Part shown: one piece after another, positions 1 through 12,200 of the stretch
How positions within the stretch are numbered: position 1 is the first letter of the stretch
Layout: every line of letters begins with the position of its first letter
NCBI GenBank assembly: GCA_012934845.2
Contig: WNNJ02000652.1
Coordinates: 62,001 to 126,000, forward strand
Length of the DNA: 64,000 bases
Source of the DNA: Pomphorhynchus laevis
Lineage: Eukaryota > Acanthocephala > Palaeacanthocephala > Echinorhynchida > Pomphorhynchidae
Reading direction: 5' to 3'
The notes under the pieces: model-generated
Seen by the model: the letters and a program-made list of their open reading frames with translations, nothing else
Told to the model about the DNA's origin: nothing
Databases searched by the model: none
Program-made: the position numbers and the translations under genes

Positions 1-1640
1 TTACCACTGAGCGTAAAGTTGTCAACGTTACATGCTGAAATGGGGGAAATCGTCGATTCAACCACCGCATGTATAGCAACACAAAATAACAAGCAAAGGC
101 CCTAGAGGATCTCCTTGATGTACTCCCTACTCTGAATGCAACACGAACTTTCTGAAAAAAATATCGCTCGATTGTGCGTAGCGTGTCTTTATCCATGACA
201 GAATTACAGAAAAGTGTCTAGATCTTACCATGAAAACAGCGCCCCGGCTTACTCGTTTAAAGGCGTTTTAAAAATCTATTTTCGCGAGTGCAGATCATTG
301 TGCCAGATCGTTGCGCAAGAAATTACGAGTTGCGTGGAAGATGGGTTCCGCTCCCCTTTGTACACCTACTCCAAATCGACGAGGCATTAAGAATTCTAAG
401 GGTATCTCGGATACTTACGATTTACAATCTTTGTGATTATTCTGCGCAACTTAGTCCCAACAGTAATAGATTGAATACCACCGGCTGTCTTCTTAAAGGC
501 TAAAAGCTTTGTTCCAAAAAGTCGTGGGCAACAGCGAATGGTACCTGCCCGGCCGGTGCAAAGTTTAAAAAATGGGTCAGCGCATCGATGAGTCGACTTC
601 CGTTTATTCCTGCGATTGGTTCGGTTAAATCGAGTAAGTGCAGTGCTCTTAATCCATCAGTGCCCGAATACCAAACTCTTGGTAACGATCGCAAAGCTGA
701 CACAATGAGAAGTTGGGTAACATGATGCAGATCGATCGTAACATCATCTGAATGTGTTGTGTGGGATAACTTTTCACTTGTTGGGTGCTGTGCACGCATA
801 ATTTGAAGGTGATGCTTGTTTGGGGTGGCAATGTTATTAGTAGAGCTAATCAAGCGAATTGCTCCAGTAACGTCCCCATCGTTGGTCTTTTCGAATACTC
901 GTCGACAGAGACGATGTTCTTTTCACTTAGCGGTTTTAGAGCAGTCAGCTTTTTGGCGCTTGGGTATATGGAAATTCACGGGTTTAGATAGTAAAGATGC
1001 TCGGATGAACGTTGTTCATCATTTACGTAAGTGGTAGCTCAATGTTTTTTGACACGTTTGCCAGTTTGCTTTGGTGGTAGTGTAAGCGCGTATTATGCGC
1101 TAAATATAAAGTTCAGCCCATACCCATTGTTTTGACGGAATCTTTGCTACCGAGGTAAGCAAGGACGCCAATTTTTCAGCTGTATCCCTGATCCCCCATG
1201 GGATTCTTCGTATTGTACGTGTCTCCGCACTTATCCATCGATTTAATCCTGCATTTATTCTGATATCATTTGTAGTTGGATCTTCATCTTGTTGAAGATT
1301 AGAGATGTCAACGTTGTTGTGAGTGAATTGATTGGAAGGTATGACATTAGTTAACGGTGGAATACCCGAACCTTGACATCCCAGAGCATGACCATGTTTA
1401 CAAAGAAGTCAACTTGATATCGCGACGAATCTACACTTGCAGATTGAACATCGGACATTTATATTTGGCAGTTCCTTATTTTGTACGTTTGGGTCTGTTT
1501 CGGTTTCACGCATTGTCATTAGACAAAGGACAACGCTCACCTCGGGACGTGTCCTGACCTTACGACTTCGTTCGATAGGATCTCCACAATTTTTCATAAT
1601 ATCGTTAATTGTTTTATCAAAGAGGTATTGTATATGTATT
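1..1640 (-). mobile_element. LINE fragment, N-terminal half and RT start (RLE-type family)
   Basis: Read on the minus strand this is a decayed non-LTR reverse transcriptase running off the left edge. At the N-terminal side (about 1409-1500) there is a short Cys pair (CSICKC), then a conserved pre-RT stretch near 790-930 (EGD-like NDGDVTGAIRLISS). The RT entry block at 500-700 reads GTDGLRALHLLDL followed by ALTHFLNFAPAGQVP. Further left the frame continues, with shifts, into KAGGIQSITVGTKLRRI, GVGVQRGAE and GVHQGDPLGPLL, matching the fingers and palm of a RT family known from many invertebrates (RPIAVGEVLRRL, then GVQQGDPLGP). Several stops and frameshifts break it. The assignment to restriction-like-endonuclease LINEs is an inference, because the matching C-terminal half is only seen elsewhere in the window (7.7 kb). 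Confidence 0.65.
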
Positions 1641-2054
1641 GTAAGTCTCGTAGTTTAATCCATGACCCAATGTGTTTAAAAATAAATATCTCATATTAAT
1701 ATTAATTATTAAATATAATATTAATTATTATAGCATTAAATATTAATTAAATTTTAAATAAATTTAACATTATTTTGTTGATTATTATAACATTAAAGTT
1801 AGTTATAAAACTCAATCAAAACATGTTTGCGACGCAAATAGAAACTGCAATGTTCGTATGATATCGTTAATTGTTTTATCAATTAGATTACTAAAATATC
1901 AATTATAGTAATTATAAAAAATTACTTTTTATTGATTACTAAAATTATGCTGCGTTACACTTCACAAGGGCTCAATAATTAATGTATTAAAGTTCGGCTG
2001 CGTTAATTATTTGAGTTGATAAGTTCATTGGTGTTCATGAATGAACGATTTTAG
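1641..2054. other. AT-rich upstream region of mRpL11
   Basis: This stretch is almost pure A/T with short repeats of the ATTAATTAT type and no recognisable gene. It separates the LINE fragment from the uL11m start codon and must hold the promoter, but no TATA box or initiator can be singled out in such composition. The last bases before the ATG (2048-2054) form a TTTTAG acceptor-like string. Confidence 0.4.
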
Positions 2055-2207
2055 ATGGCTGCGAATGAAATTAAGAAGCGAGTCGGTAAAATTGTCAGCA
2101 AAATGAAAGCAGCGGGAGAAAAGGTTGACCATCCACCATTTATAAAAACATATATCGGAGCAGGTAAAGCAACACCAGCACCTCCTTTAGGTTCACAGCT
2201 CGGTCAA
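2055..2207 (+). CDS. mRpL11: mRpL11 exon 1
   Basis: The exon encodes residues 1-51, from [10 protein letters not shown] to PPLGSQLGQ. It ends in phase 0 at a consensus GTAAGT donor. A TTTTAG string directly precedes the ATG and may be a trans-splice acceptor. Confidence 0.9.
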
Positions 2208-5200
2208 GTAAGTTGAATTTAAACCATCTGATGGTAATTACGTTTAATTTAGCGTGGTATAAACATTTCCCAGTTTTGTAAAGAATTTAACGAGCAAACA
2301 TATCATCTAAAAGAGGGCATACCACTCCCCACAAACATAATCGTCAAGGTATAATTTTGTTTTATTATCAAATGCATGGTGTTTTTATTAAATAAAAATC
2401 AAATAACCAATTTGTTAGCAAACAAAAATACTTATAAGCTTTTAAAATACTTCAAAGCTTTTATTGCAAAACTTTCAAAGGTTTTGTAATAAATCCTTTT
2501 TATTCCTAATAAATTCTAATTTAGGATCGGAGTCCACGTATTTTATGGTTTATTAAAATTAAAAATAGAGATAAATAATTATAAATAATAAAAATATGCA
2601 TAAGATTTTATACAATAATTATTTATATAATGATAACATTTATTATTAAAATTTAATAGAAAAATAACTTTTTATGAATTGACTATGCCTTTACGTCTTA
2701 GGATGTTATATTCCGAAAGTATTTTAAAATGCCAATAAATTAAAAAATGATAGATTAATTAGATAAGATAAGTGAGATAAAGATAATAAAAATAAAGATA
2801 AATTGTATAAGATTTTATACAATTTATATTAATAACTTTAAAATTGAAAATTTAAATTAAAAGTAAAAGTTAGTTTTTATGAATTTTATAACAGATGATG
2901 TATCAGAATAAGAATTATATATTATCAGAAGGAATTGTAATGCCTTCAGGTTTTGGTCACTATTCTTCCACTCAACATAGCAGCGGTGACAAATACATGC
3001 TAATGGCGTATTTCCCTGATAAAATTTGATTATTTTGTATACCTTATTTTAATACAAAGCATATTGTTGATTTTTCTTCTCCATTATTAGAAATAAAATT
3101 TATCAAGAAGAACATAATAATATCGTATCGATAATACATGGCTTCAGTATTTCTGACAGAGGTTATATTACCAGGAAAACAACGTCCATAGGTCAATAAT
3201 AACTTGTCAGTAGAACAAATCAGATCAGATAACTGAGTCTACGTATTTTTTACTATATATATCAAAAATAAAAATAAATAATGAATAATAAATAATTACA
3301 TAAGTTTTTAATAATATTTTGTTGATTTATACTTCTCCATAATAAGAAAAAGAAAGAATTCATCAAACTTGCTTAAAAATTAGCAGAAAAATAATGTCGT
3401 ATCAAGAATACATGGCTTCAGTATTTCTGACAGAGGTTATATTATCGGGAAAACAAAGTACACAAGTTAGTTAATTAAATTGTCAGTTGAACAAATCAGA
3501 TCAGATAACTGAGTCTACGTATTTTATTCGATATATAAATTTAAAAAAATATAAATAATAAATAATTATATAAGATTTCATACAATTTATCATTATATTG
3601 AGAACGCAGTCGCTTGGATATCCATCACCTTAACTATATGCCGCACCGCGAGCAGATCCAGGAGTAGTCTGGTTTACACTGACATCATTCTCATCGAAGT
3701 TAATCGATTATTATAACTCATCCTTTCACCTCCTCGAATGAGTTTACTTCCACGCCGTAGAATTTCCACTAGGTCTCTCATTTCGCCAGTCATGGAAAGG
3801 AACGACGCTTGGATGGCATATTTAATGTGAATACGGACTAGCGCCTTGTATAGCCTGGGAAATTAATTTACAATACCGAAAAACGTTCACAGGTCAGTAA
3901 TAACTTGCCAGTAGAACGAATCAGATCAAATAACTTAGTCTACGTATTTTATTCGATATATAAATTAAAATAAAGATAAATAATAAATAATTATATAAGA
4001 TGTTATACAAGTTATATTTATAACGATATAATTTAAAATTTAAATTTAAAATAAAAACCATTTTTGTGAATTGATTAATAAATAACAGACGATGTATCAT
4101 AATAAGGATTAAAGGTCATTAGGATGAACTGCTATTATATCGAGTTTCGGCCCTTATTCTTCGATCCAGCAAAGCAGGGGTTTAAATACGCGTTAATGAC
4201 GTATTTCCTCTGATGAAATTGGATTATCTAGTGTACCTTATTCTAATACAAAGTATATTATTTATTACCTATCCATAAATCCTCTTTAAATCAAATAATA
4301 AATAAATCCTTTTAAATCCTTTTAATAATAAATAAATCCTTTTTAATCAATCCTAATAAATTCTAATTTAGGATTTTTAATTCTAATAACTTGTCAATAG
4401 AATAACTTGCCGGTAGAACAAATCAGATCAATTAACTGAGTCTACGTATTTTATTTCTTGAAAATTAATAGAAAAATAATGTCGTACTACTAATAAAAAA
4501 TTTCAGTTTTCTGACAAAGGTTATAGGTTGTTATAACATTTGTGGACTTTGTCAAAAAGGTTGTTGGTTTTAATGTTATACATTTCCTAAAGTCCCCAAA
4601 GTCCACAGGTCAATAATTACTTGTCAGTAGAACACATCAGATCAGATAACTGAGTCTACGTAATTTATAGTTTATTAAAATTAAAAATAGAGATAAATAA
4701 TTATAAATAATAAAAATATGTATAAGATTTTAACAATAATTATTTATATAACGATAACATTTATCTACGTATTTTATACAAAATATAAATAAAAATAAAG
4801 ACAAATATTAAATAATTATATAAGATTTTATACAATTTTTATTTATTTATTTTCGCGGGTATCAATGTTCAAAAGATTATACAATTAATTAATTCAACAT
4901 CATATTGAATACGTATTTCATGCCAGATTTTCAACTACGTATTTCCTCTGATGAAATTTGATTATCTATTACCTTGTTCTAATACAAAGTATACTGTTTA
5001 TTATCCATCCTTAAAAAATGTTCGCTCAATAGATTATATAAATTTTTAATAATATTTTGTTAATTTATATATTGTAATTTTAATATTTTAATAATATATT
5101 GTTAAATTATACTTCTCCATTATAAGAAATAAAATTCTTCAAGCCTGCTTGTAAATGTGCAGAAAAATAACAATGTCGAGCTTACTGATCGTATTGCATT

Positions 5201-6794
5201 TACCTGTCGCCTTAAAACATGCATCATGTATAACGATGTCTATTTGTGGTTTAGATTTCCTACAGATATGCTATCTAAAACTTGGTGTAATAACATCCAT
5301 ATTCTCCTTTCAAAGTTATTGGTTTGCCACATTTAAAAGAAATATTCTAAACGTCAGGAAAACGATACTTCTATACCAGTTTGCTGGTTTTGTCATGTAA
5401 CTGAACTCTGTTTTTGCTTGAACGTGAGGCAACCTCATCGAATGTATTTAGATTATTCCCATTTCTTAATTATGAATTAGGAAATGGGAATTATTTTCTA
5501 ATTTATATATTTGGCATATATTCTTGTGTGGAATTCTCATTTATATTACAAAGTTTAGAAGACTTACGTTCACGTTTTAATGATTAAATATTCGTTTATT
5601 ACAGTAAAATTGGAATCGTTTAAAGTACCGAAAACTCCTGTTTTCGGCATTTTTTAAACAGATTATCAAGCCCTTGGTGTATACACGGGCGCACCTGTCT
5701 AATCGATAAATTCGTTTTTATAATTTCTTTGTGATTTAGCAACCTTATTTTTAAAACTAATTTCTTATTATCAACAACTAATTGAAATTAATATTAAAAT
5801 TCAAAATATAGATGACTAGTTTGAAAATAGCAATTAATTGCAACAATAGGGCAGGTTTTCAAATTAAAAGTAGTACCTTCTCCTTCCAAAAATCGTTTTC
5901 TTATAAATAGGATTAAAGCAAAGTACAATGCCATCAAAAAAAATTCAATTGTAACAATGACAGCTCAATTATATTAACTTAAATATAAATATTAACTTAA
6001 ACGGGGATACAGTCTTTCCAAATTTTAAATAAGAGCTGATTAATAGCTTTATCTATTAATCAATGTCCTAGAAATGATTGAGTGATCATATATAAGTCAT
6101 TATATATGACTTTTAATGTAATATAATATATTTTTAATGTAATATATAATATTATAAATATTTTTTATATAATATTTATTACTAATGAGCTTCTTCTTTT
6201 AAGTAATAACATAATTAACTTAATCGTAAATATGTGATGAACTAATTATTTTAGAATAATTGTAAAACTTAAAAGGTGTTTATGACCGATTTGTGCAAGT
6301 ATTTATTTTACACTCGTTGATTTATTTCCATAAATTAGCCAGATCGTACATTTAAAATCGAATTTATGAACCCACCTTTACCATTTCTTGTGATGCAAGC
6401 TGCCGGAATCAATCGGGGTCCAATGCACCCACGTGAGGTTATTTTAAGCATTTAAAATCCTACATTGTGTTATTATTTCAGGCTATGAAACCGCTGGTAT
6501 AATTACGTTAAAGCATGTATTCGAAATTGCCCGTCTAAAGCAAAACGACCACATTTACAAACTGCATACAATGCGTGATCTATGTAAGGAAGTTATTCGA
6601 TGTGCAAATAAGACAGGCATCAAGGTGGTGCCTAGTATAGATGCCGAGGTAAATCAATTTTAATCGAATTAAATTATAAAATAATGAAATAGGAACTTCA
6701 ACGTTTTATCGATGATCGCGCTAAAGTTGTAGAGGAAGAACTTAGACAAATACAAGATAAGCGAACTGCTAAGATGTTAAGATCCAGTAATTAG
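2055..6794 (+). CDS. mRpL11: Mitochondrial ribosomal protein uL11m (5 exons, complete)
   Basis: This gene encodes the mitochondrial large-subunit protein uL11m, which binds the GTPase-associated region of the mitoribosomal large rRNA. Five exons (2055-2207, 2253-2348, 6339-6432, 6482-6648, 6693-6794) join in phase to 612 nt, or 203 residues plus TAG, close to animal homologues of about 190-200. Family marks in order are [21 protein letters not shown] (residues 26-46), QLGQRG at the first junction, [23 protein letters not shown] (82-88), and the C-terminal RNA-binding part with [18 protein letters not shown] Lys/Glu-rich tail ends in TAKMLRSSN. The start was chosen because a TAG stop lies immediately upstream in frame. 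The first, third and fourth introns are about 45-50 bp; the second is about 4 kb and full of repeats. Confidence 0.93.
2253..2348 (+). CDS. mRpL11: mRpL11 exon 2
   Basis: It encodes 32 residues ([15 protein letters not shown] onward to NIIVK), between a TTTAG acceptor and a GTATAA donor, both in phase 0. Confidence 0.9.
2890..3060 (-). repeat. PLE 3' tail copy in mRpL11 intron
   Basis: Read on the minus strand it carries the tail landmarks shared by all copies: a GTCACC-GCTGCTATG block, then GTGACC, AAAACCTGA and a TTATTCTGATACATC box. In this copy the outer pairing strand is GTCAC with GTGAC instead of GGCCCC with GGGGCC, so complementarity is kept with different bases. Confidence 0.6.
3137..3600 (-). 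repeat. Two direct copies of PLE terminal sequence
   Basis: A segment of about 125 bp beginning TACATGGCTTCAGTATTTCT and ending in the AACTGAGTCTACGTATTTT element terminus occurs at 3137-3260 and again at 3410-3530. The terminus on its own recurs near 3905-3945, 4415-4450 and 4635-4665. Such head-to-tail reiteration of element ends is common for Penelope-like elements. Confidence 0.55.
3600..3865 (-). mobile_element. LINE RT C-terminal fragment (CR1/RTE-like)
   Basis: A GC-richer island inside AT-rich intron DNA reads on the minus strand as [16 protein letters not shown], then [30 protein letters not shown], a stop, and [14 protein letters not shown]. This matches the end of LINE reverse transcriptases, where VRPHLEYA-Q, QRRATK, LSY-RL and RRRGDLI follow in that order. 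Only about 85 codons survive and they contain at least one stop. Confidence 0.6.
4080..4275 (-). repeat. PLE 3' tail copy, diverged
   Basis: On the minus strand it keeps the AAGGGCCGAAACTCGATA and ATAGCAGTTCATCCTAATGA blocks and the trailing TTATTATGATACATCGTCTG box of the PLE tail. The 5' pairing strand has decayed. Confidence 0.6.
6339..6432 (+). CDS. mRpL11: mRpL11 exon 3
   Basis: It encodes [18 protein letters not shown] through to GPMHP and the first base of an Arg codon. The GTGAGG donor four bases before an alternative GTTATT is required to keep the frame with exon 4 (phase 1). Confidence 0.88.
6482..6648 (+). CDS. mRpL11: mRpL11 exon 4
   Basis: It completes the Arg codon and encodes [19 protein letters not shown] and onward to [10 protein letters not shown], the C-terminal rRNA-binding domain. 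It ends at a GTAAAT donor in phase 0. Confidence 0.9.
6693..6794 (+). CDS. mRpL11: mRpL11 exon 5
   Basis: It encodes [20 protein letters not shown] to TAKMLRSSN and a TAG stop. The charged helical tail is typical of uL11m. Confidence 0.9.
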   Translation, partial: ELQRFIDDRAKVVEEELRQIQDKRTAKMLRSSN

Positions 6795-7690
6795 TCTTGT
6801 GTTATTCTGTTTCCTTTTTACTGAAATATATTAATACTGAAAAATATATTATTTATTTGGATATTACTTGTTTATTATTTTGCTTATTTCATATTTTGGA
6901 TTATTAATATATTCATAATCCAATTATAATATTAATATACTAATTTATTAATTATTTAATTTATTTATTATTCACCAATATTACTATATATTTATTCATT
7001 ATTACAAAAGACATAAAAAATTTAAATTCAAAGACCAAAATTTGATGCTATTGTGCATTTGAAAGACATGTCGGATGAATTTACAGTATTGAATGCGAAC
7101 CTTTCACATACACTAACTAGATCTGTCGCGAATAGATATTTACATCTGTAGAAACGGCTGTGGTAATCATGAATAGAAAATGTTGTGGAATATTTGTGCT
7201 ATTAGTAGTTCGTCCAGATATTTGCAACTTTTTCAGAATTTACGCGAGCTCCAAGTAAGCATTTGATAACAAAAGATGTCATTCTTCTAGCATTTTGTGT
7301 CAGAGAAGGTTTTACTCGATAAAAATACCACAGCATGAACATTCTTCCAATTATAGTACACACTAAATCCAGAACTCATTACATTTTTGATTAGATAGTT
7401 TTAAAGGAACGAAGAAGAAAATTACCCTAGCAGTTTAGCAGTTCGATATTGTGATAGCTTTTGCTATCATCAGGATTAAAATTGTAAATAATTAAAAATT
7501 AAAATTTTTAAATAAAGTTTTATTTTTTCTTTTTGTCTCTTTAAAACTATCTAACCTTCCAATCATGTTCCTATAATCTTCTCTAGATTATACAATTACG
7601 ATGTCCTTATACAATATCCGTCTACAATTGCGATGACGTCAGCACTGGTTAAAATACATTTAGTGTTGTTCGAAAGACAACTTTTTCACT
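6795..7690. other. Intergenic region downstream of mRpL11
   Basis: AT-rich DNA with no recognisable gene. A small inverted motif near 7450-7480 (TGATAGC-TTTT-GCTATCA) can form a short hairpin. Moderately GC-richer sequence at 7030-7330 gave no family match in any frame. Confidence 0.4.
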
Positions 7691-7699
7691 AGCTAGTCG

Positions 7700-8200
7700 C
7701 GCACAAATTAGTAAATGCATTGAAAAGTGCCAAAATCATCACTGTTGTACTCCTTATCACTTACCAACCTGGAAAGTTTAAGGCCTCATATGTTTGCATG
7801 TCTATCTGACAAAAAATGTATCCCGAAACGACGGCAAGAAACCGGACGGCGCAACGTTGTTATTCTGCGACGCTGGCTGTATCTTAGTATGGATTTTACA
7901 TGCCCATATACTCTGGCAGCCATCTACCAGCCAGACCACGTTTCTTTTGCAGGGGCCGTCGCCCAGCGCGCCGAAGAGAAGAAATAGGCAACAATAGCGA
8001 TCTCAACTAGCACCAATACTTGTTCACGCCCTTTGCGGTTGAAAGGCTCCGAGCATTCGGTCATGCCGCAACGAAGCTCTTAGACGCGATAAATGAAACT
8101 CATTCGTTTAACCGAAGACGGTTATGCCCGTTCATGGTTGACCCCACGAATAAGCGCGAGGATACAACGCGAAAACGCCGTCTGTTTTGTTGAATCGAGC
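7700..8200 (+). mobile_element. LINE C-terminal fragment with restriction-like endonuclease signature
   Basis: In shifting frames this GC-richer block reads RNDGKKPDGATLL, then LVW, DFTCPYTLA, and FTPFAVERLRAFG. This matches the C-terminal region of the RT family whose N-terminal half sits at the left edge: KPDG-T followed by a WD-T strand resembles a PD-(D/E)XK nuclease core, then F-P-AVET-G. It ends near ARIQRENAV. At least two frameshifts interrupt it. It could be the other end of a dispersed copy rather than part of the element at 1-1640, since the orientation is opposite. Confidence 0.6.
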
Positions 8201-9129
8201 GATCGCTCGATATAATAAAAAACCTTTTTCGTTAACGTTTTTTTAATAAAAAAAAACTTTTTCGATAGCGTTCTTAATGTAAACTTAAATTTTGTTTTTG
8301 TTTCATTTGTATATTTATTAGTAATAATACAAATTATAAAAAAACTAACGAAAATGTTTTTTATTAGATTCCAAGGATATACAAAAGCCTTGAAAGTGCA
8401 TTTAATACCGTAATTTTATGCATTTAATACATTTAATATGCATTAAATATTATTCATTTTATACATTTAATTTTTTAAATATTAATACCTTAACTTTTAT
8501 CAAGCATCTTTTAAAACGTTTTAGTATTTTAATCAATTTTATAAAAATTTATTAAAATTTAATAAATTTTAGTTTTAACAAAACGAATTAAATTAACTTT
8601 GCATTATAATCACTTGTATCTAACTTGATATTGTACTGTAGATATTTTTAGCTGGACAATATGATTTTTAATTAAGCTTTAATATTCAGTCTAAACAAAG
8701 ATCATGACATCAACTTTAATGACCAAAATATATTTTGTTAATATTCATCGTTACTTATCTAGAAAACTGAGTCAAGAAAATATTCTCAATTTTCATGAAA
8801 GTTTAATGCCAGGCTGACTGTATGTCTTTAAATGATCTAAATTTATAAGCACACCACTTTAAAATATTAATATGCTGCCTTAATATTTGATTTCTTGATG
8901 TTATTACTTTACATCAAGAAATGCGTGATTACCAATGACCAATCACGCAATACCTTTAAGACGGTCTGATTTAAATTAATTTACAAATTTTAAATGAAAA
9001 ATACAAATGAGTGTTGGATCTATAAAATCAAAGTTTGCAATTATCTTGAGATTGGACACGACATATCTAGACTTAAAAAACATAAAGGTTTCGAAAATAC
9101 AACGTTTTTTACATAAATGTTGTTCGAAT
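8201..9129. other. Intergenic AT-rich region between mRpL11 side and VGLUT 3' end
   Basis: No gene, repeat family or RNA is recognised. The last part before 9130 would be the 3' UTR and poly(A) region of the minus-strand VGLUT gene. No clear AATAAA signal was picked out. Confidence 0.35.
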
Positions 9130-9270
9130 TTACATTAACGGGATAATTTCCTCTCCTGTAGAATCTGCCCAGTTTTGTTTTTCCCCCGATGCAAAAATCC
9201 AGTAGAAAATAATTCCAAAGAAATGTAGCGAGCTAGCTACTAAAAATACATGAGCCCATTCTTGTTTTGT
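9130..9270 (-). CDS. VGLUT last exon
   Basis: It encodes [20 protein letters not shown], the last membrane segment, [10 protein letters not shown], and a short tail ending IIPLM with TAA. The acceptor is TTTTAG in phase 0. Confidence 0.92.
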   Translation of the reverse strand, partial: TKQEWAHVFLVASSLHFFGIIFYWIFASGEKQNWADSTGEEIIPLM

Positions 9271-12200
9271 CTAAAATACAAAAATATAATCGATTAGCAA
9301 TAAACACCTGATGGTGAGTGTTACATTTAAACGATGATTACCTTTTATTATTTGTTTTTTTACACAATAGAAAAGCAAAATTACTATAATACTGAATACT
9401 GAAATGATGAAACAGAAATCATTAAAGTATCTCAGAATAAAAATCTAAAAATATCTTAGAATAAAATTTTCAGTTTCTTTGCTCCTATAAATTTACAAAA
9501 CTATTTTACACAAAGAAATAAATTGATATTTTTAAGTTATACGTTATTACAAGTAAATTATTGATAAACTCAGCCAATTTTATTAACAATATTATTTAAA
9601 CTTAGAAACCTTACATTATTAAAACGTCGACGATAAACGCGGCAAATAAAAATTTATTTTTTAACATTTAAAATTCGTATTTCAAAAATATATCCGGTTG
9701 ATTAATAGCAAAATACTATTTAGAACTAAAAAATAAGATTTTAAATAGTTGATAATTATCCATTATTGATAAATAATTATTGAAGCTGGATCACAGAAAA
9801 TAGGAAATATTTTGATATTTCGCTAGCTTCTGTTAGCATCCTCAGAAAATTACAATGTTTTTTAATGTATGTGCTTATATAAAAAAGTTCAAATTGATCA
9901 CTGCCACTTGCTTTGGGCGGGTGATGCTGTTGTTAGCGATAACCAGCTGCTTTAACTGTTGTTTGAATTTTTGGCACGATTCTTTATTTTTTAAAAGACA
10001 GCAGCAAAATAGTTCTTAACAAATAACTTGACTAATTAAAAATAATTATTTATTAATAAATGAATTTGTGATCTTAATTTAAACTGTGGTTTACAATAGC
10101 GCTGCTAAGGCCCTTAACAATAATATTTGAATATTAGTAATAATAATTTCCATCCAAAATAAATAATTTGAAAAATTAATAAAATAAAAAATAATAATTA
10201 TAATTAGTAGAAAGATTAAATAAAAGTATGATAATAAAAATAGAAAAGATTATTTAATCAAACGAATCGTCAAACTACACTGAAAGCAACTGTTTATAGC
10301 TAATAACAGCCGCACCTGATCAATGAAACTGGTGGCGATCTTTTTAATTTTTTCATTTAAACATTTACATTTTTAAAAAACATTGTAATTTTCTGACGAC
10401 TCTAACGGAGATTAGCGAAATAAAATCTTTCCATTTTTTGAACATTTTAAAAAACATTGTACAATCAAATTTACATTTTAAAATGTGCATTTAAAAAACA
10501 TTGTAATTTTTTGAAGATTCTAACAGGTTAGCGAAATATTAAATAAAATTTTTCCAGTTTTTGCGGTCGTCTAGAGTAGATCAAAGAAAATAGGAAATTT
10601 TTTTATTGATATTTCGTTAACTTCTGTTAGCCTCTTCAGAAAATTACTAATGTTCTGAAGCTGCTAACAGAAGTTAGCGAAATATCAATAAAAATTTCCT
10701 CTTTTCTTTGATCCAACTCCAATAATTATTTATCAATAATGGATCATTATCAATAATGGATATTGAATTATTGAAGATATTCAATACTTGATATTGAATT
10801 ATTATAAGCTCATAATCATAACTTAAAAAGTTTCTTTGCGTAATTAATTACAACTAACCGATAACTTTGCAGTGTGATTTTCAAAATCACATATCAGTCT
10901 GAGTCATCAGTTTAATGACGCATACAATATATTGTAAACGGTTGTTTTTTTTTAATATTTCACACGTTAGCCTCCTATTCTATGTGGGTTGAAAAATATG
11001 AGACCGAAACCTGATAACATAGAAGTTCTTTTAGATAATATTTAATTGTTATTATAGTTTGATTTTATTAAAATTTGTTTTGAACACTAAAATATTTACA
11101 TTTTTATATTTATAAAACAAATTATGTATCATCGATTAAGTAATCTGATTTATTTGATCTGATTCATTTATTTTGTATAAATAGTACAAAATACGTAGCC
11201 TCATATAAATGATCAAATTTGTTAAGAATCGTTTAAACCGATTTGCTTAAAATACTGAGAATACTGAAAGTAGCTGTACTTAATATTCAGCTATAAACCG
11301 ATTACTATATAATTTATAAGAATTAATATATAAGAATTAAAGGAATTAAATTAGAATTAATATTTAAGAATCAAGCAGTATAATTCTTTTTAGATGTCAT
11401 CAAGAATAACTGCTCTTATTTCAATTTTTAGCTTCTATTAAAAATTTCATGTCTGGAATATAATATTTTCAAGTTTAAGCTTCTAGTCCTTCTTTTTTAT
11501 AAAGCCTTTTAGCTAACAATATGCTACATAATAATATGTTTATAAACGAATAATCTAAATGAAATAGAATCGTAAAAAAATACATCAAATATTAATTATT
11601 TTTAAAAGATATGATGTCTACAAACTGCGATATTATAAATTAGATCAGCTAACTGAGTTTACGTATTTTATATTATTTATGAATTTAAAAGAATGATAAA
11701 TAAAATTAAAAATCAAATAATAATAAAATAATGATAAATAATTATCAGGAAGAACTGCTTTGTTATCAGGTTTCAGTTTCTATTCCAGAACTTAATCTAA
11801 AATTTTATAAAATTTTGACTAACAATATGATACAATATAATATGTTTTTTAGGTGTCTTAACGATATTTTGAATTATTGATTTTTCAACATAAAACCATA
11901 ACAATGATTATGTAAATAAACATTACTTCTGATGCAAATGTACCAACCATTTATGGTTGCATATACTATAAAAACGATTCTAAAAATAGAATTAAAAAAC
12001 ATGACTAGACATTATGTGGGTAAAGATTTCTTCTGGCTGCTATGTAAGAACCATTAATAATTACATGTAATATAAGAACAAGTATAACATAATATATTAA
12101 ATTGTATTCGCATTCTTTCAGACTTTTAATGCGCAATTGATATTATATAAAATTGTATTCGCATTCTTGCAGACTTTTAATACGCAATTGATATTATATA

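Larger units (their letters stand above)
2349..6338 (+). other. mRpL11 intron 2, repeat-filled
   Basis: This intron of about 4 kb is roughly eighty times longer than the other introns of the gene. It holds several PLE tail ends (listed separately), a LINE fragment, and otherwise AT-rich DNA. A small near-perfect palindrome at about 5453-5496 pairs CCCATTTC with GAAATGGG across an AATT core. Nothing else in 4900-6330 is recognisable as a gene. Confidence 0.7.

Noticed and set aside
5155-5400. Plus-strand open frame of 81 codons in mRpL11 intron 2.
   Set aside because: No motif, lies in an intron next to repeat ends; probably chance or repeat-derived.
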